Numbered from the stretch's first letter, positions 1-9,032 are shown. The stretch: DNA of 64,000 nucleotides from Vibrio gazogenes (GCF_002196515.1 NZ_CP018836.1:558001-622000); one strand, 5' to 3'. The notes: a model not told the origin generated them from the sequence alone. Program-made: numbers and translations.

Positions 1-741
1 CACCGTATAGCTGTCTAACGGCAGCTCATTATTCATATAACAGATAAAGTAGTGCCCGGCTTGCTGCGCGTATTTCTGTCCGGACTGATCGGTAATCAGT
101 AAGCTATCCCGCGATGCCAGAAAAGACATTATTTTCTCAAAATTTGCCACCCGCCGACGGATACCGATCACAATCGTAAAATCATCGTCCTCAATCGAGG
201 CCAGATCTTCACCAATCGTCTGACCGGGTAACGGCAACAACTCAACCTGTGTCCGACACTGCATGAGCTGCTGACGAAAATGCATCGCCAGCGGGTAACT
301 GTTGCGATAGCCGATAATTTTGATCCGTTTTGCCGTCGCCAGTTTCTCAATTAATGCGTGGTGCTCCTGCTGAGTCAGTTGCTCCCAAAGTTTTTCGAGT
401 GCCCGCAGCTCATGGTTGAATTCAGAGTCATCCAGTGTCGTCATCATCACCGGCTGACCATTATCCCGCTCAATCATCAGTTCCTGACGTAAAGCGAGGT
501 GGTCTTCATAGCCCAGTTTGCGGATAAAACGGCTGACACTGGCTTTCGAGACCTGACACGCTTCAGCAATCTCGCTGGTGGATAACATCAGCACCTTTTC
601 CGGATTCAATTGCAAGTAATCCGCCAAACGCCGGTTATTGTCAGTCAGGCTGGCATAATGCCGGGTAATCCGTTCACTGAGCGGACAGTTTGCCGATGAC
701 TGATGAACGGGTTGACTGACATCATGGGTTCGGTCATTCAT
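1..741 (-). CDS. MurR/RpiR-family transcriptional regulator (partial at window edge)
   Basis: The minus-strand frame opens at ATG 741 and stays open to base 1, giving 247 residues of a family that is usually 280-300 aa, so the C-terminus is missing. Residues about 50-80 form an RpiR-type helix-turn-helix, including STSEIAEACQVSKASVSRFI. From about residue 120 the sequence reads like a sugar-isomerase (SIS) domain with the IIGYRNS segment. RpiR proteins are DNA-binding regulators that sense phosphosugars or related metabolites. The gene lies about 90 bp downstream of the ABC transporter ATPase on the same strand, so it may be the last gene of that operon and its local regulator; that link is inferred from position only. 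Confidence 0.82.
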   Translation of the reverse strand, partial: MNDRTHDVSQPVHQSSANCPLSERITRHYASLTDNNRRLADYLQLNPEKVLMLSTSEIAEACQVSKASVSRFIRKLGYEDHLALRQELMIERDNGQPVMMTTLDDSEFNHELRALEKLWEQLTQQEHHALIEKLATAKRIKIIGYRNSYPLAMHFRQQLMQCRTQVELLPLPGQTIGEDLASIEDDDFTIVIGIRRRVANFEKIMSFLASRDSLLITDQSGQKYAQQAGHYFICYMNNELPLDSYTV

Positions 742-832
742 AGCTGATGTTCTCTCCTGCCGGACAATTGAGGGTGGATGCTGCCACGTCGTATGCAGCA
801 GTCAGGTTTCTCAAGGGTTAACCCCAAAAGCA

Positions 833-1561
833 TTACAGTACCGCTGAAAGAAAACTTCTCAGCTCCGCAGTTTGCGGGTTCGCGAACACCGCTTCACTCG
901 GCCCGGTTTCCCACACTTTGCCTTCGTTCATAAACACGACCCGATCACCGACATCCCGGGCGAAATTCATTTCATGGGTAACGAGAATCAGGGTCATTCC
1001 TTCCGCTTTGAGTTGTTCAAGCACTTTCAACACTTCACCGACAAGTTCGGGATCCAGCGCTGAGGTAATTTCATCACATAACAAGACTTTCGGAGACATC
1101 GCCAGTGAGCGGGCAATTGCCACACGCTGCTGTTGTCCTCCGGAAAGGTTGCCCGGATAGGCGTCGAATTTATCGCCCAATCCGACTTTTTCCAGAAGCT
1201 CGCGAGCAATCTGCTGACAGTCTGCGGTCGTTTTTTTCTGTACCAGCTTCGGTGCCAGCATGACATTTTCACCAACGGTTTTGTGAGGAAACAGGTTGAA
1301 GCTCTGAAAGACCATACCAACGCTCTGACTCAGTAAGCGCAATTTATATTCATCATTTTCTACGGCTTGCTGATCGACGACGATCGCGCCTTCCTGATAG
1401 GTTTCCAGCCCGTTCATACACCGCAGTAATGTGCTTTTCCCTGAGCCGCTCCGGCCGATAATCGAGATCACTTCTCCGGCTTGAATTTTCAGGTCTACCC
1501 CTTTCAATACATGGTTTTCACCATAAAACTTATGAACCTGATCAACACTAATAAGTGACAT
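833..1561 (-). CDS. Polar amino acid ABC transporter, ATP-binding protein
   Basis: This is the cytoplasmic ATPase (242 aa, normal for GlnQ/HisP-type subunits) that powers uptake by the two permeases upstream. Visible motifs are Walker A GRSGSGKS at residues 36-43, a Q-loop in VFQSFNLFPH, the ABC signature LSGGQQQR near 139 and Walker B VLLCDE near 159-164. The usual DEPTSALD after Walker B reads DEITSALD here, with Ile replacing Pro, a small oddity unlikely to abolish activity. It is the fourth gene of a minus-strand operon after the binding protein and two permeases, with a 99-bp gap before it. The substrate is not determined by sequence; polar amino acids are the family default. Confidence 0.92.
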   Translation of the reverse strand: MSLISVDQVHKFYGENHVLKGVDLKIQAGEVISIIGRSGSGKSTLLRCMNGLETYQEGAIVVDQQAVENDEYKLRLLSQSVGMVFQSFNLFPHKTVGENVMLAPKLVQKKTTADCQQIARELLEKVGLGDKFDAYPGNLSGGQQQRVAIARSLAMSPKVLLCDEITSALDPELVGEVLKVLEQLKAEGMTLILVTHEMNFARDVGDRVVFMNEGKVWETGPSEAVFANPQTAELRSFLSAVL

Positions 1562-1660
1562 AATGCTTCGCCTCCGAGCTGTAAATAAATCGTCCTGATT
1601 TCAGTTGTTCTTGTGGTCTGTTCTTATAGCAAGACTGTGTGCTTTTCATACCAATACACC

Positions 1661-2302
1661 TCAAACCTTGCGTGACTCGAGATAACGGGCAAACATCGAT
1701 AAAGGAAAGCAGATGGCAAAATAGAGCAACGCCACCATGGCAAACACTTTAAACGGCTGAAATGTTGCGTTGTTGAGCATCGTGCCGGCTTTGGTCAATT
1801 CGACAAAACCAATAATCGATGCCAAGGCAGTCCCTTTGACAATTTGCACCGAAAAACCGACCGTCGGGGCAATCGCAATCCGCATTGCCTGCGGGAAAAT
1901 AACATGCCGCATCGTTTGCAGATAAGTCAGCCCCAGCGTCCGACAGGCTTCCCACTGCCCTTTGGGTAAAGATTCAATACATCCCCGCCAGATATCATGA
2001 AAAAACGCACTGCTGAATAACGTTAACGCCAAAATCGCTGCCGACCACGCACTCACTTCGATACCAATCAGCGACAAGCCGAAGAAAGCCAGAAAGAGCT
2101 GCATCAATAACGGTGTCCCTTGAAACAGTTCAACATAGAGCTGAATCAAACGGGTAAAAAACGGATTGCGCGTACTGCGCAATAAGGTCAGCCCCAGCCC
2201 GACCAGACCACCGCCGATAAAGGCGTACACGGACAATAATAATGTCCAGCGCGCAGCCAGCAGGAGGTTACGGAAGATATCCCAATCGGTAAACTGCATC
2301 AT
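1661..2302 (-). CDS. Amino acid ABC transporter, permease (HisM/GlnP type) 2
   Basis: This 213-aa inner-membrane permease has several hydrophobic spans and the EAA-loop segment GQWEACRTLGLT, by which such permeases contact the ATPase. It starts 12 bp after the other permease stops, so the two are almost certainly co-translated and form the heterodimeric channel of the importer. The N-terminal part (MMQFTDWDIFRNLLLAARWT) and length fit the His/Glu/Gln/Arg/opine permease subfamily. No key element appears to be missing. Confidence 0.9.
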   Translation of the reverse strand: MMQFTDWDIFRNLLLAARWTLLLSVYAFIGGGLVGLGLTLLRSTRNPFFTRLIQLYVELFQGTPLLMQLFLAFFGLSLIGIEVSAWSAAILALTLFSSAFFHDIWRGCIESLPKGQWEACRTLGLTYLQTMRHVIFPQAMRIAIAPTVGFSVQIVKGTALASIIGFVELTKAGTMLNNATFQPFKVFAMVALLYFAICFPLSMFARYLESRKV

Positions 2303-2314
2303 CCTGAATGTCTC

Positions 2315-2983
2315 CTATAACGATGGGTTTTTAAACGCAAGGTGGCGAAAATAAGCAAATCCTTGGCGCATCAAAATCGCCAGTACCAGATAAATCACCG
2401 CGGTTAATGTGTAGGATTCAAAACTCAGAAAACTACGGGATTGCACAAAGTTTGCAGCAAAGGTCAGGTCTTCGACCGATATCTGCGACACCACCGCTGA
2501 ACCGAGCATCACAATAATGCATTGACTGACCAGCGCCGGATAAACCCGTTGGTATGCCGGTGGCAAAACAATGTGGATGAAGATCTGGCGTCGGGTCAGC
2601 CCCAGCGTTTTACCCGCCTCCCATTGCCCTGACGGCACAGCATCAATACCGGCCCGGATAATCTCTGCACTGTATGCGCCCAGATTGAAGACCATGGCGA
2701 TCACACCGGCCTCCCATGCGGTAAGCTTGAGGCCAAGTGCCGGTAAACCGAAGAAAATGAAAAAGAGCTGCACAATAAACGGGGTGTTGCGAGTGACCTC
2801 AATGTAACTGGCACACAGCAAGCGCAATCCGGGTTGGCGTCCGGTTCGGCCTGCGGCACACAACGTGCCAACCACCAGCCCTGCGACGGTTGAAATCACC
2901 GTCAGTTGCACCGTCGTCCAGACACCTGCCACAAACTGTGGCAGGTATGGCGCTAATCCGGCATAGTCTAGCTGATAACTCAT
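2315..2983 (-). CDS. Amino acid ABC transporter, permease (HisQ/GlnP type) 1
   Basis: This 222-aa inner-membrane permease belongs to the same family as its downstream neighbour. The EAA loop SGQWEAGKTLGLT and the N-terminal segment VWTTVQLTVIST are typical. It lies 16 bp downstream of the binding-protein gene, in the order binding protein, permease, permease, ATPase that is standard for polar amino acid importers. It should pair with the second permease in the membrane. Substrate is unknown. Confidence 0.9.
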   Translation of the reverse strand: MSYQLDYAGLAPYLPQFVAGVWTTVQLTVISTVAGLVVGTLCAAGRTGRQPGLRLLCASYIEVTRNTPFIVQLFFIFFGLPALGLKLTAWEAGVIAMVFNLGAYSAEIIRAGIDAVPSGQWEAGKTLGLTRRQIFIHIVLPPAYQRVYPALVSQCIIVMLGSAVVSQISVEDLTFAANFVQSRSFLSFESYTLTAVIYLVLAILMRQGFAYFRHLAFKNPSL

Positions 2984-2999
2984 GCGGTTCTCCCAGAAG

Positions 3000-3791
3000 T
3001 TAAGCGCCTAAATTTTTCGGAAATGGTGCTTTGAGCCATTTTTGTGAGAGCTGCTCCAGCACACCGTCAGCTTTGGCTTGTTCGATCAAACGATTGACTT
3101 CGCTGACCAACGGTTGCTCACCTTTCATCACCCCGACATAGCACGGTGAATTTTTCAGCAAAAACTTCGTCTGTGGGGCTTTATTCGGGTAACGGGTCGC
3201 TATTTCGGTGACCACCAAATTCCCGGTCGCGATCAGACTGAGCTGCCCGGACAAGAAAGCCGACAGTGTGGCATTGTTGTCTTCAAACCGTTTAATCGTT
3301 GCCGATGCCGGCACCAGTTTGCTTAACTCAAGATCTTCAACTGAGCCACGAGTCACACCGATGGTTTTATTCGCTAAATCATCCGCAGAACTGACTTGCT
3401 CATCTGCCGCGCCAAATACGCCCAGATAAAACGGTGCATAGGCTTCACTGAAGTCGATCGCCTTTTCGCGTTGCGGGTTTTTCCCCATACTTGAAATCAC
3501 TAAATCCACTTTCTGCGTTTGCAAATACGGGATCCGGTTGGCACTGGTGACCGGCACCAATTTCAATTTGACCTTCATCTGTTTGGCAATGTAGGCTGCC
3601 ATATCAATATCGTATCCCTGTGGCTGCATGTCTGTCCCGACAGAACCAAACGGTGGAAAATCCTGAGGCACCGCCACCTTTAATACCCCACGTTTCTGAA
3701 TAGTTTCCAGTTGATCGGCTGACGCGGTCAGTGTGTATCCCATCAACATGACCGAAGCCACTGCTATAGCAAACAATCGAAGTAATTTCAT
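3000..3791 (-). CDS. Periplasmic amino acid-binding protein (SBP family 3)
   Basis: This 263-aa extracytoplasmic solute-binding protein has a Sec signal peptide (positive n-region, hydrophobic core, likely cleavage after TASA near residue 25). The mature part begins with QLETIQKRGVLKVAV, and the segments GYDIDMAAYIAK and DLVISSMGKNPQREKAIDFS are hallmarks of family 3 amino acid-binding proteins. It is the first gene of the ABC operon, the usual place for the most highly expressed subunit. The ligand cannot be read from sequence by eye. Confidence 0.9.
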   Translation of the reverse strand: MKLLRLFAIAVASVMLMGYTLTASADQLETIQKRGVLKVAVPQDFPPFGSVGTDMQPQGYDIDMAAYIAKQMKVKLKLVPVTSANRIPYLQTQKVDLVISSMGKNPQREKAIDFSEAYAPFYLGVFGAADEQVSSADDLANKTIGVTRGSVEDLELSKLVPASATIKRFEDNNATLSAFLSGQLSLIATGNLVVTEIATRYPNKAPQTKFLLKNSPCYVGVMKGEQPLVSEVNRLIEQAKADGVLEQLSQKWLKAPFPKNLGA

Positions 3792-3817
3792 TTGAGTCCC
3801 TTATCTTGTCATGAAAC

Positions 3818-3830
3818 GATTGAAACAATC
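3818..3830. promoter_or_regulatory. Possible operator upstream of the ABC operon
   Basis: A perfect inverted repeat GATTG-AAA-CAATC lies 27-39 bp upstream of the binding-protein ATG, with further GATT-rich half-sites beside it (ATCGATTT, ACGATTGT). The location fits a repressor site, and the RpiR-type protein at the end of the operon is a candidate ligand. This is weak evidence because the arms are short. The remaining upstream bases to 4154 are AT-rich, and I see no convincing gene in them. Confidence 0.3.
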
Positions 3831-4145
3831 AAATCGATTTTTGCAACGATTGTGCCATGTTAAAAATAACATTTTATCTAATTGATTTAATTAATGATTA
3901 AACCATTCAATATCAATATGTCGCGCGCACACCATTCACCATTGGCCCATTCTCATGCAACCGATGAACCAATACGGTGCAAGGGGCATGATATCAGGGT
4001 GACACTCCCCATCAGGGAGCAAAAAGCGCGATAAAGCGGTGAGGAGCGGGATAACAGAGGGATTAGGATTGTGGCTAAAGTGCCGGGACGGGATGGTGAC
4101 TGAATCAGTCGCGCTGGGTGGTCAATTGATTCTACCAGCATCGCC

Positions 4146-4200
4146 AGAGAAAACCCGGTTCGCTTTTGAGTAGCTTTTTGAGCAGTCAAAGGCGAACCGG
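4146..4200 (-). terminator. Rho-independent terminator after the NCS1 permease gene
   Basis: Inverted arms at 4155-4169 and 4186-4200 (CCGGTTCGC-type, 15 bp with one G-U wobble) enclose a 16-nt loop. On the minus strand the stem is followed by GGGTTTTCTC, a short T-rich tail. It starts 33 bp past the permease stop codon, so it most likely ends that transcript. Confidence 0.65.
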
Positions 4201-4232
4201 ACCGTTTGTTATCTTTTCACCGGCAACCCACG

Positions 4233-5681
4233 TTATGACTTTTGCTTAGCCAGCTTTAAGCCGCCGACACGAACTCGCTCCGATTCCATCAGGAAACGAT
4301 AAGTCGATGCCGCGACCCCACCACCAATAAATAGCGCATAGTTGGCAAGTTCAGTGACCCAAAATGTAGCACAGACAGCCACGAAGCCAGCAATGACAAG
4401 GGCGTAGATACTTTTCCAGTTCACACCATTTTCATACCAATATTGTCCTTGCGGGGATTCAGTGTATAACGATGGGACATCAATCTGACCTTTCTTAATC
4501 AGGAAATAATCGACCAGAATAATGCCGTACAGCGGGCCAATCATCGCAGCAAGAATATCCACCGTGTAGTGAATCACTTCCGGGTTGTTAAACAGGTTCC
4601 ACGGTGTCAGCAGTACCGAACCGAAAGCAGCGATAAAGCCACCGAGTTTAAAACTGATTTTCTGCGGTGACACATTCGAGAAATCAAATGCTGGTGCAAC
4701 AAAGTTGGCAACGATATTGATCCCCACGGTCGCAAAGATGAATGTCAGAGCACCCAATACCGTAATCAGCCCGGAATCAAGTCGTTTTACGGTTTCAACC
4801 GGATCAGTAATCATTTCACCAAAGACCGGAATCGATGCCGAGACAATCACCACACTGAACAGCGAGAACAAAATAAAGTTCAGTGGCAGACCCAGCCAGT
4901 TCCCCAGCTTCAGCTTTTGATAGCTACCGCAATACCGCGAAAAGTCACTGAAGTTGAGGGTCGGCCCTGCGAAATAACCGGCAACCAGAGCAATCGCAAT
5001 GATCATCTGAGTGATTGCATCCCATCCTTCGAGATTATGGCTGCTCAGGTTAAAGCTGATATTGTCCCATCCGGCACGGTCAATCATGTACAGACACAGT
5101 GCAAACATCGCGACATAAATCGCCGGCCCTGACCAATCGATCACTTTGCGGATCATCGTCATTCCAAACATAAAGACAATCGCTTGCATCAACCACATCG
5201 CACTGAAGCCAATCCAACCGAGATAGGATAATCCGACAAAGCTTTTGTCCGCCAAACTGCTTAACTGCGGGAAGAAGTACAACAGTAAAATAATAAATGA
5301 GCTTGATGCTAAGAAGGTTTGAATCCCATACCAGACCACAGCGATCAACCCGCGAATCACCGCAGGAATATTCGCGCCGAAAACACCGAATGACATCCGG
5401 GCAATCACCGGAAACGGTGCTCCGGATTGCTGACCCGGTTTACCCATCAGATTCGCAAAGATCATCACGATAGATATACCGGCCAGTAAACTGATAAAGA
5501 CCTGAATGCCATTGAGCCCGAGCGCAAACAGACTCGCTGCGAACACGTAGCCGCCAACGCTGTGCACATCAGACATCCAGAACGCAAAAATACTATACCA
5601 ACCCCACTTTTGTTCCGTATCAGGGGCTAGGTCTTCATTACTCAGCCGAGGGCTGATTGGTAATTGTGTTGTTTTCATCAT
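4233..5681 (-). CDS. NCS1-family nucleobase/allantoin:cation symporter
   Basis: This 482-aa integral membrane protein has about twelve hydrophobic spans. Family marks are QKWGWYSIFAFWMSDVHSVG near residue 25 and the SGAPFPVIARMSFGVFGANIPA region near 87, both typical of NCS1 transporters for purines, pyrimidines, hydantoins or allantoin. It is divergent from a GntR regulator and a PuuE-type allantoinase, which favours allantoin or a related ureide as substrate; that choice is inference. A TTGTATACAA palindrome sits 19 bp upstream of the start, so it is probably controlled with its neighbours. ATG 5681 has GGAG five bases upstream. Confidence 0.85.
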   Translation of the reverse strand: MMKTTQLPISPRLSNEDLAPDTEQKWGWYSIFAFWMSDVHSVGGYVFAASLFALGLNGIQVFISLLAGISIVMIFANLMGKPGQQSGAPFPVIARMSFGVFGANIPAVIRGLIAVVWYGIQTFLASSSFIILLLYFFPQLSSLADKSFVGLSYLGWIGFSAMWLMQAIVFMFGMTMIRKVIDWSGPAIYVAMFALCLYMIDRAGWDNISFNLSSHNLEGWDAITQMIIAIALVAGYFAGPTLNFSDFSRYCGSYQKLKLGNWLGLPLNFILFSLFSVVIVSASIPVFGEMITDPVETVKRLDSGLITVLGALTFIFATVGINIVANFVAPAFDFSNVSPQKISFKLGGFIAAFGSVLLTPWNLFNNPEVIHYTVDILAAMIGPLYGIILVDYFLIKKGQIDVPSLYTESPQGQYWYENGVNWKSIYALVIAGFVAVCATFWVTELANYALFIGGGVAASTYRFLMESERVRVGGLKLAKQKS

Positions 5682-5699
5682 CGACTCTCCATGTCAAGA

Positions 5700-5709
5700 T
5701 TGTATACAA
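5700..5709. promoter_or_regulatory. TTGTATACAA palindrome, likely GntR operator (permease side)
   Basis: A perfect 10-bp palindrome sits in the leader of the NCS1 permease gene. The same TGTATACA core occurs twice more on the far side of the intergenic space, next to the GntR regulator. Binding here would block permease transcription. Assigning it to the adjacent GntR protein is inference. Confidence 0.6.
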
Positions 5710-5936
5710 TGATAAATACAATTTGCGTGCCAACCTGAAATGTCATGATAAAGCCCTGCGGTGTGTCGTTTTATGGCGCACCACACGGTTTGGATTGCAC
5801 TGATTCCATGCAATTTTGCAGCCTCATGGTGCACAGAATCCCATTTTGGCCCCCCAACCACCGCACAAGACACGGACAGACACCATGTAAGTAAAACATC
5901 CTGAACAATTGTCTGTTTCCGTGGTATATATATTGC

Positions 5937-5970
5937 CTGTATACAGCTTACCGACATAAACTGTATACAA
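5937..5970. promoter_or_regulatory. Two TGTATACA palindromes, likely GntR operators (regulator side)
   Basis: CTGTATACAG at 5937-5946 and CTGTATACAA at 5961-5970 repeat the palindrome seen at 5700-5709. Their starts are 24 bp apart, and they lie 59-92 bp upstream of the regulator ATG, where they would overlap or follow its promoter. This arrangement fits autoregulation plus control of the divergent permease by the FCD-type GntR protein. The remaining bases between the divergent genes show no further gene. Confidence 0.6.
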
Positions 5971-6028
5971 AGTATGTCGTTCAAAGAATCTGTCACATCA
6001 CGAGAAATCACCTAACGAGAAGACACCG

Positions 6029-6703
6029 ATGTCGAATGATGAAAAAATTTATCAGAAAATGCTCAAAGCCATTGTCGAGCATCAACTCGCACCGGGCGTG
6101 CGCCTGCCGGAGGATCGGCTCTCTGAGGCATTCGGCGTCAGCCGAACCGGAATTCGCAAAGTATTGCAACGTTTAGCGCTGGAACGGTTTGTCGTGATTG
6201 AGCCGAACAAAGGCGCGCATGTGAATCGCCCGACACCGCAGGAAGCGGAAGAGGTACTGAATAGCCGGATTCTGCTGGAACCGCTGTTGATTCCCGAGCT
6301 ACAAAAACATTGGGATGCACAACAGTCCGAACGGTTTACCCAAATGATTTATGAAGAAAAAGAAGCCGAACGCCATGGGCATCTCTCCGATTCCATTCAG
6401 CTTACTGCCCGCTTCCATTACGAACTTGCCAAACAGGCCGGTAATTCCGTACTGGCCGATTTTATCGAACAACTCTGCTATCGATCTTCTCTGGTCATCG
6501 CCGCATTCGGCTCACATCAAAGCGTTAGCTGTGATTGTGGTGACCATGCCGAACTGATTACGCTGCTCAACCAGCAAGAGACGCAAGCAGCACAACAGTG
6601 GATGACTCACCATCTCCATCATATCCGCGCCTCGTTGAGACTCAAACAAGACCAGAAAACAGTGATTGATTTTCAGCAGATTTTTGCCACAACAGAAAAA
6701 TAA
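6029..6703 (+). CDS. GntR-family (FCD) regulator of the allantoin locus
   Basis: This 224-aa regulator has an N-terminal winged helix: LAPGVRLPEDRLSEAFGVSR near residues 20-39, followed by TGIRKVLQRLALERFVVI. The C-terminal all-helical FCD ligand-binding domain has acidic and histidine positions that commonly bind a metal. It is encoded 24 bp ahead of the allantoinase gene on the same strand and is divergent from the permease. The ligand is probably a purine-degradation intermediate such as allantoin, which is inferred from neighbours. Three TGTATACA palindromes upstream are its likely targets. Confidence 0.85.
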   Translation: MSNDEKIYQKMLKAIVEHQLAPGVRLPEDRLSEAFGVSRTGIRKVLQRLALERFVVIEPNKGAHVNRPTPQEAEEVLNSRILLEPLLIPELQKHWDAQQSERFTQMIYEEKEAERHGHLSDSIQLTARFHYELAKQAGNSVLADFIEQLCYRSSLVIAAFGSHQSVSCDCGDHAELITLLNQQETQAAQQWMTHHLHHIRASLRLKQDQKTVIDFQQIFATTEK

Positions 6704-6727
6704 TTGTCATCAAGGAAGGAATCATAC

Positions 6728-7642
6728 ATGGAAGAAAACAATCCCCGCGATTATATCGGCTATGGCCGCACCGTGCCGCATGCCCAATGGCCGGGACAGG
6801 CGCGTATCGCGCTGCAATTTGTGTTGAACTACGAAGAAGGCGGGGAAAACTGCGTACTGCACGGGGATGACCATGCCGAAACATTTCTCTCTGAGATATT
6901 CGGTGCAGAGCCTTATCCCGAACGCCACATGAGTATGGAATCTCTTTATGAATACGGCTCGCGGGTTGGCGTCTGGCGGATTCTGAATGAATTTCGTCAA
7001 CGCAACCTGCCATTGACGATTTTCGGCATTGCAACCGCACTCCAACGGAACCCGGAAGTCACAAAAGCGATTGTTGAAGCCGATCATGAAATTGTCTGCC
7101 ATGGCCTGAAATGGATTCATTATCAGAGTATGCCGATCGAGCAGGAACGCCAGCACATGCAGGAAGCACTGGATATCATTGAAAACCTCACGGGCAAACG
7201 TCCGATTGGCTGGTACACCGGGCGCGATTCACCCAACACGCGCCAGTTAGTCGCACAACAAGACGGCTTGCTCTATGACTCTGATTATTACGGAGACGAT
7301 CTACCATTCTGGACACCGGTTGCAGGTCAAACTGAACCTCATTTGGTCATCCCTTACACTCTTGATACCAATGATATGCGCTTTGCGTCCCCTTATGGTT
7401 TCAGTCACGGGGATGAATTCTTCCAGTATCTGAAAGATCATTTCGATTGTTTATATGAAGAAGGCAAAGAAAGCCCCAAAATGATGTCGATTGGTATGCA
7501 TTGCCGGATTCTGGGGAAACCGAGCCGATTTATGGCGCTGAAGAAATTCCTCGATTATGTTCAGTCACATGAGCACGTCTGGATCGCCAAACGAGAAGCC
7601 ATTGCCCGCCATTGGATGGAGACCCATCCGCCGGCGTTTTAA
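6728..7642 (+). CDS. puuE: Allantoinase, PuuE type (polysaccharide deacetylase fold)
   Basis: This 304-aa enzyme of the NodB/polysaccharide-deacetylase-like fold should hydrolyse allantoin to allantoate, the ring-opening step of purine catabolism. The N-terminus PRDYIGYGRTVPHAQWPG, then FVLNYEEGGENCVLHGD, SMESLYEYGSRVGVWR and WYTGRDSPNTR match the PuuE family closely. ATG 6728 was chosen over an in-frame TTG at 6704 because AAGGAAGG lies about 8 bp upstream of it and the PuuE N-terminus begins there. It is unrelated to the amidohydrolase-type allantoinase AllB. The upstream pathway genes (urate oxidase, HIU hydrolase) are not in this window. Confidence 0.88.
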   Translation: MEENNPRDYIGYGRTVPHAQWPGQARIALQFVLNYEEGGENCVLHGDDHAETFLSEIFGAEPYPERHMSMESLYEYGSRVGVWRILNEFRQRNLPLTIFGIATALQRNPEVTKAIVEADHEIVCHGLKWIHYQSMPIEQERQHMQEALDIIENLTGKRPIGWYTGRDSPNTRQLVAQQDGLLYDSDYYGDDLPFWTPVAGQTEPHLVIPYTLDTNDMRFASPYGFSHGDEFFQYLKDHFDCLYEEGKESPKMMSIGMHCRILGKPSRFMALKKFLDYVQSHEHVWIAKREAIARHWMETHPPAF

Positions 7643-7656
7643 TACGATTGTTTTCT

Positions 7657-7724
7657 GAATACTATGGTTTCCCCGAATACTATGGTTTTTCCGAATACAA
7701 CGGGTTTCTGAATACAGCGGCCTT
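7657..7724 (+). repeat. Four imperfect ~18-bp direct repeats (GAATAC...)
   Basis: GAATAC begins at 7657, 7675, 7693 and 7710, each followed by a variant of TATGGTTT, ACGGGTTT or AGCGG. The regular 17-18 bp period indicates a small tandem repeat just after the allantoinase stop. No function is evident. Confidence 0.6.
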
Positions 7725-7783
7725 CATTTGAGTTCCGTCATTGCTTTCGGTCGCATGCTGAACTCAGCACATCCCACTCGCTC

Positions 7784-7820
7784 ATAAAAAATCCCCACTC
7801 ATTAATATGAATGGGGATTT
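7784..7820 (-). terminator. Rho-independent terminator after the GH16 gene
   Basis: Arms 7789-7802 and 7807-7820 (AAATCCCCAYTCAT, 14 bp with one wobble) enclose a 4-nt loop. Read on the minus strand, the stem is followed by a run of T residues. It lies about 40 bp beyond the GH16 stop codon. Confidence 0.75.
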
Positions 7821-7859
7821 GTCGATCAGACATATGAGCCGGGCTCAATGCCTAGGACG

Positions 7860-9032
7860 TTATAACTTGCTTATCCGCCACCAGTTCAAGTTAAAACCAC
7901 CCTGTTGTGCATAGATACCAAAGTTATAAGTACCGGCATTGAGATGCACGGTATGCGATAAGGTTTTCCATTTGTCCCAACCACCGGTCGCACCAATATC
8001 TAAATATCCTAATACGGTTGAGCCTGATGAATGATCCAGTGACAAGCGTCCGCCACCATTTAAGCTAGAAACACGGTAGTCAATGCGATAGTCGCCTGAG
8101 GTCGGAATGTTGATATTGTCGTAAGACATCCAGTCGCCGGTGTCGATCCAGCCGACACTGTCACCCCCACCAACATCGTTACTCGGCCCGGTGCCAACGC
8201 CTTTCATATTGGAAAAGTCTTCCGCTTCAATCTGTTTAGGAAAATCGTTTGACGGCTCATCGGAAGGCCGCTCTGCATCGCGGTAAACCCGGACATAATC
8301 GACATACATCTTCGCAGGGAGTTTACTCTCATCAATATTGAATCCCGGCCACTGTCCGCCAACAGCCATATTCAGGAGTAAGAAGAAATCGTTATGTAAT
8401 TCTTCAGTGCCACCGGCATTATTGGCAATGCTCATCACATGGTACATATTGCCATCGACATACCAGCGAATTTCGTTTTCATCCCACTCAATCGCGTAAT
8501 TATGGTATTGGCTGACGTCGAGGTTATAACTCGGGCTGGAGTAGCTCGCATGCCCATTATTTTCCCAGTGTGCCGTACCGTAGATTTGGTTCTCCGAATT
8601 AATGTGTTCCATAATGTCCAGCTCACCGCAACGAGGCCAGTCAACACGATCAATATTACTGCCCAACATCCAGAACGCAGGCCACAGACCACTGCCATTC
8701 GGTAAACGGATCCGTGCTTCGACACGACCGTAACGAAATGACGCCAATCCCTGAGTCTTCATCCGCGATGAGGTATACCGGAAGCCATTCACATCTTCAC
8801 GTTTGGCGGTGATCACCAAGTTCCCCTGTTCAACCGTCGCATTTTGCCGTTGGTAATATTGCAGCTCCTGATTTCCCCAACCGTTGTTATTCCCGGTTTC
8901 AAAGACCCAATCAGGGCTAATGCGATTGGTAAATTCATCTTGCCAGACAAGCTCCCAGTTGGCGCTCATCGCTGCCTGCGAAAACAAAGCACACCCAATC
9001 AAGCTCAATGCAGTATTTAATTTCACTTTCAT
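7860..9032 (-). CDS. Secreted GH16 beta-1,3-glucanase (laminarinase-like) with C-terminal CBM6
   Basis: This 390-aa extracellular glycoside hydrolase has a signal peptide at residues 1-24 (hydrophobic LNTALSLIGCALFSQA, likely cleavage after AMSA). The GH16 catalytic domain follows, with the active-site motif ELDIME at about 137-142, where the first and last Glu are nucleophile and acid/base. From about residue 260 a CBM6-type carbohydrate-binding module follows (QIEAEDFSNMKGVGTG, WIDTGDWMSYDNI). The family mostly cleaves beta-1,3 or mixed beta-glucans; laminarin is the likely marine substrate. ATG 9032 is preferred over TTG 9044 because GAGGATAAAG is well spaced before it. A divergent GH3 beta-glucosidase could finish degradation of released oligomers. 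Confidence 0.85.
   Translation of the reverse strand: MKVKLNTALSLIGCALFSQAAMSANWELVWQDEFTNRISPDWVFETGNNNGWGNQELQYYQRQNATVEQGNLVITAKREDVNGFRYTSSRMKTQGLASFRYGRVEARIRLPNGSGLWPAFWMLGSNIDRVDWPRCGELDIMEHINSENQIYGTAHWENNGHASYSSPSYNLDVSQYHNYAIEWDENEIRWYVDGNMYHVMSIANNAGGTEELHNDFFLLLNMAVGGQWPGFNIDESKLPAKMYVDYVRVYRDAERPSDEPSNDFPKQIEAEDFSNMKGVGTGPSNDVGGGDSVGWIDTGDWMSYDNINIPTSGDYRIDYRVSSLNGGGRLSLDHSSGSTVLGYLDIGATGGWDKWKTLSHTVHLNAGTYNFGIYAQQGGFNLNWWRISKL

Noticed and set aside
3953..4189. A 78-codon minus-strand open frame after the permease gene
   Set aside because: No family likeness, no ribosome binding site, and it overlaps the clear terminator hairpin at 4155-4200.
7657..7724. Regular 18-bp repeats considered as a mini CRISPR array
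   Set aside because: Units are too short and contiguous, with no spacers and no cas genes in the window.
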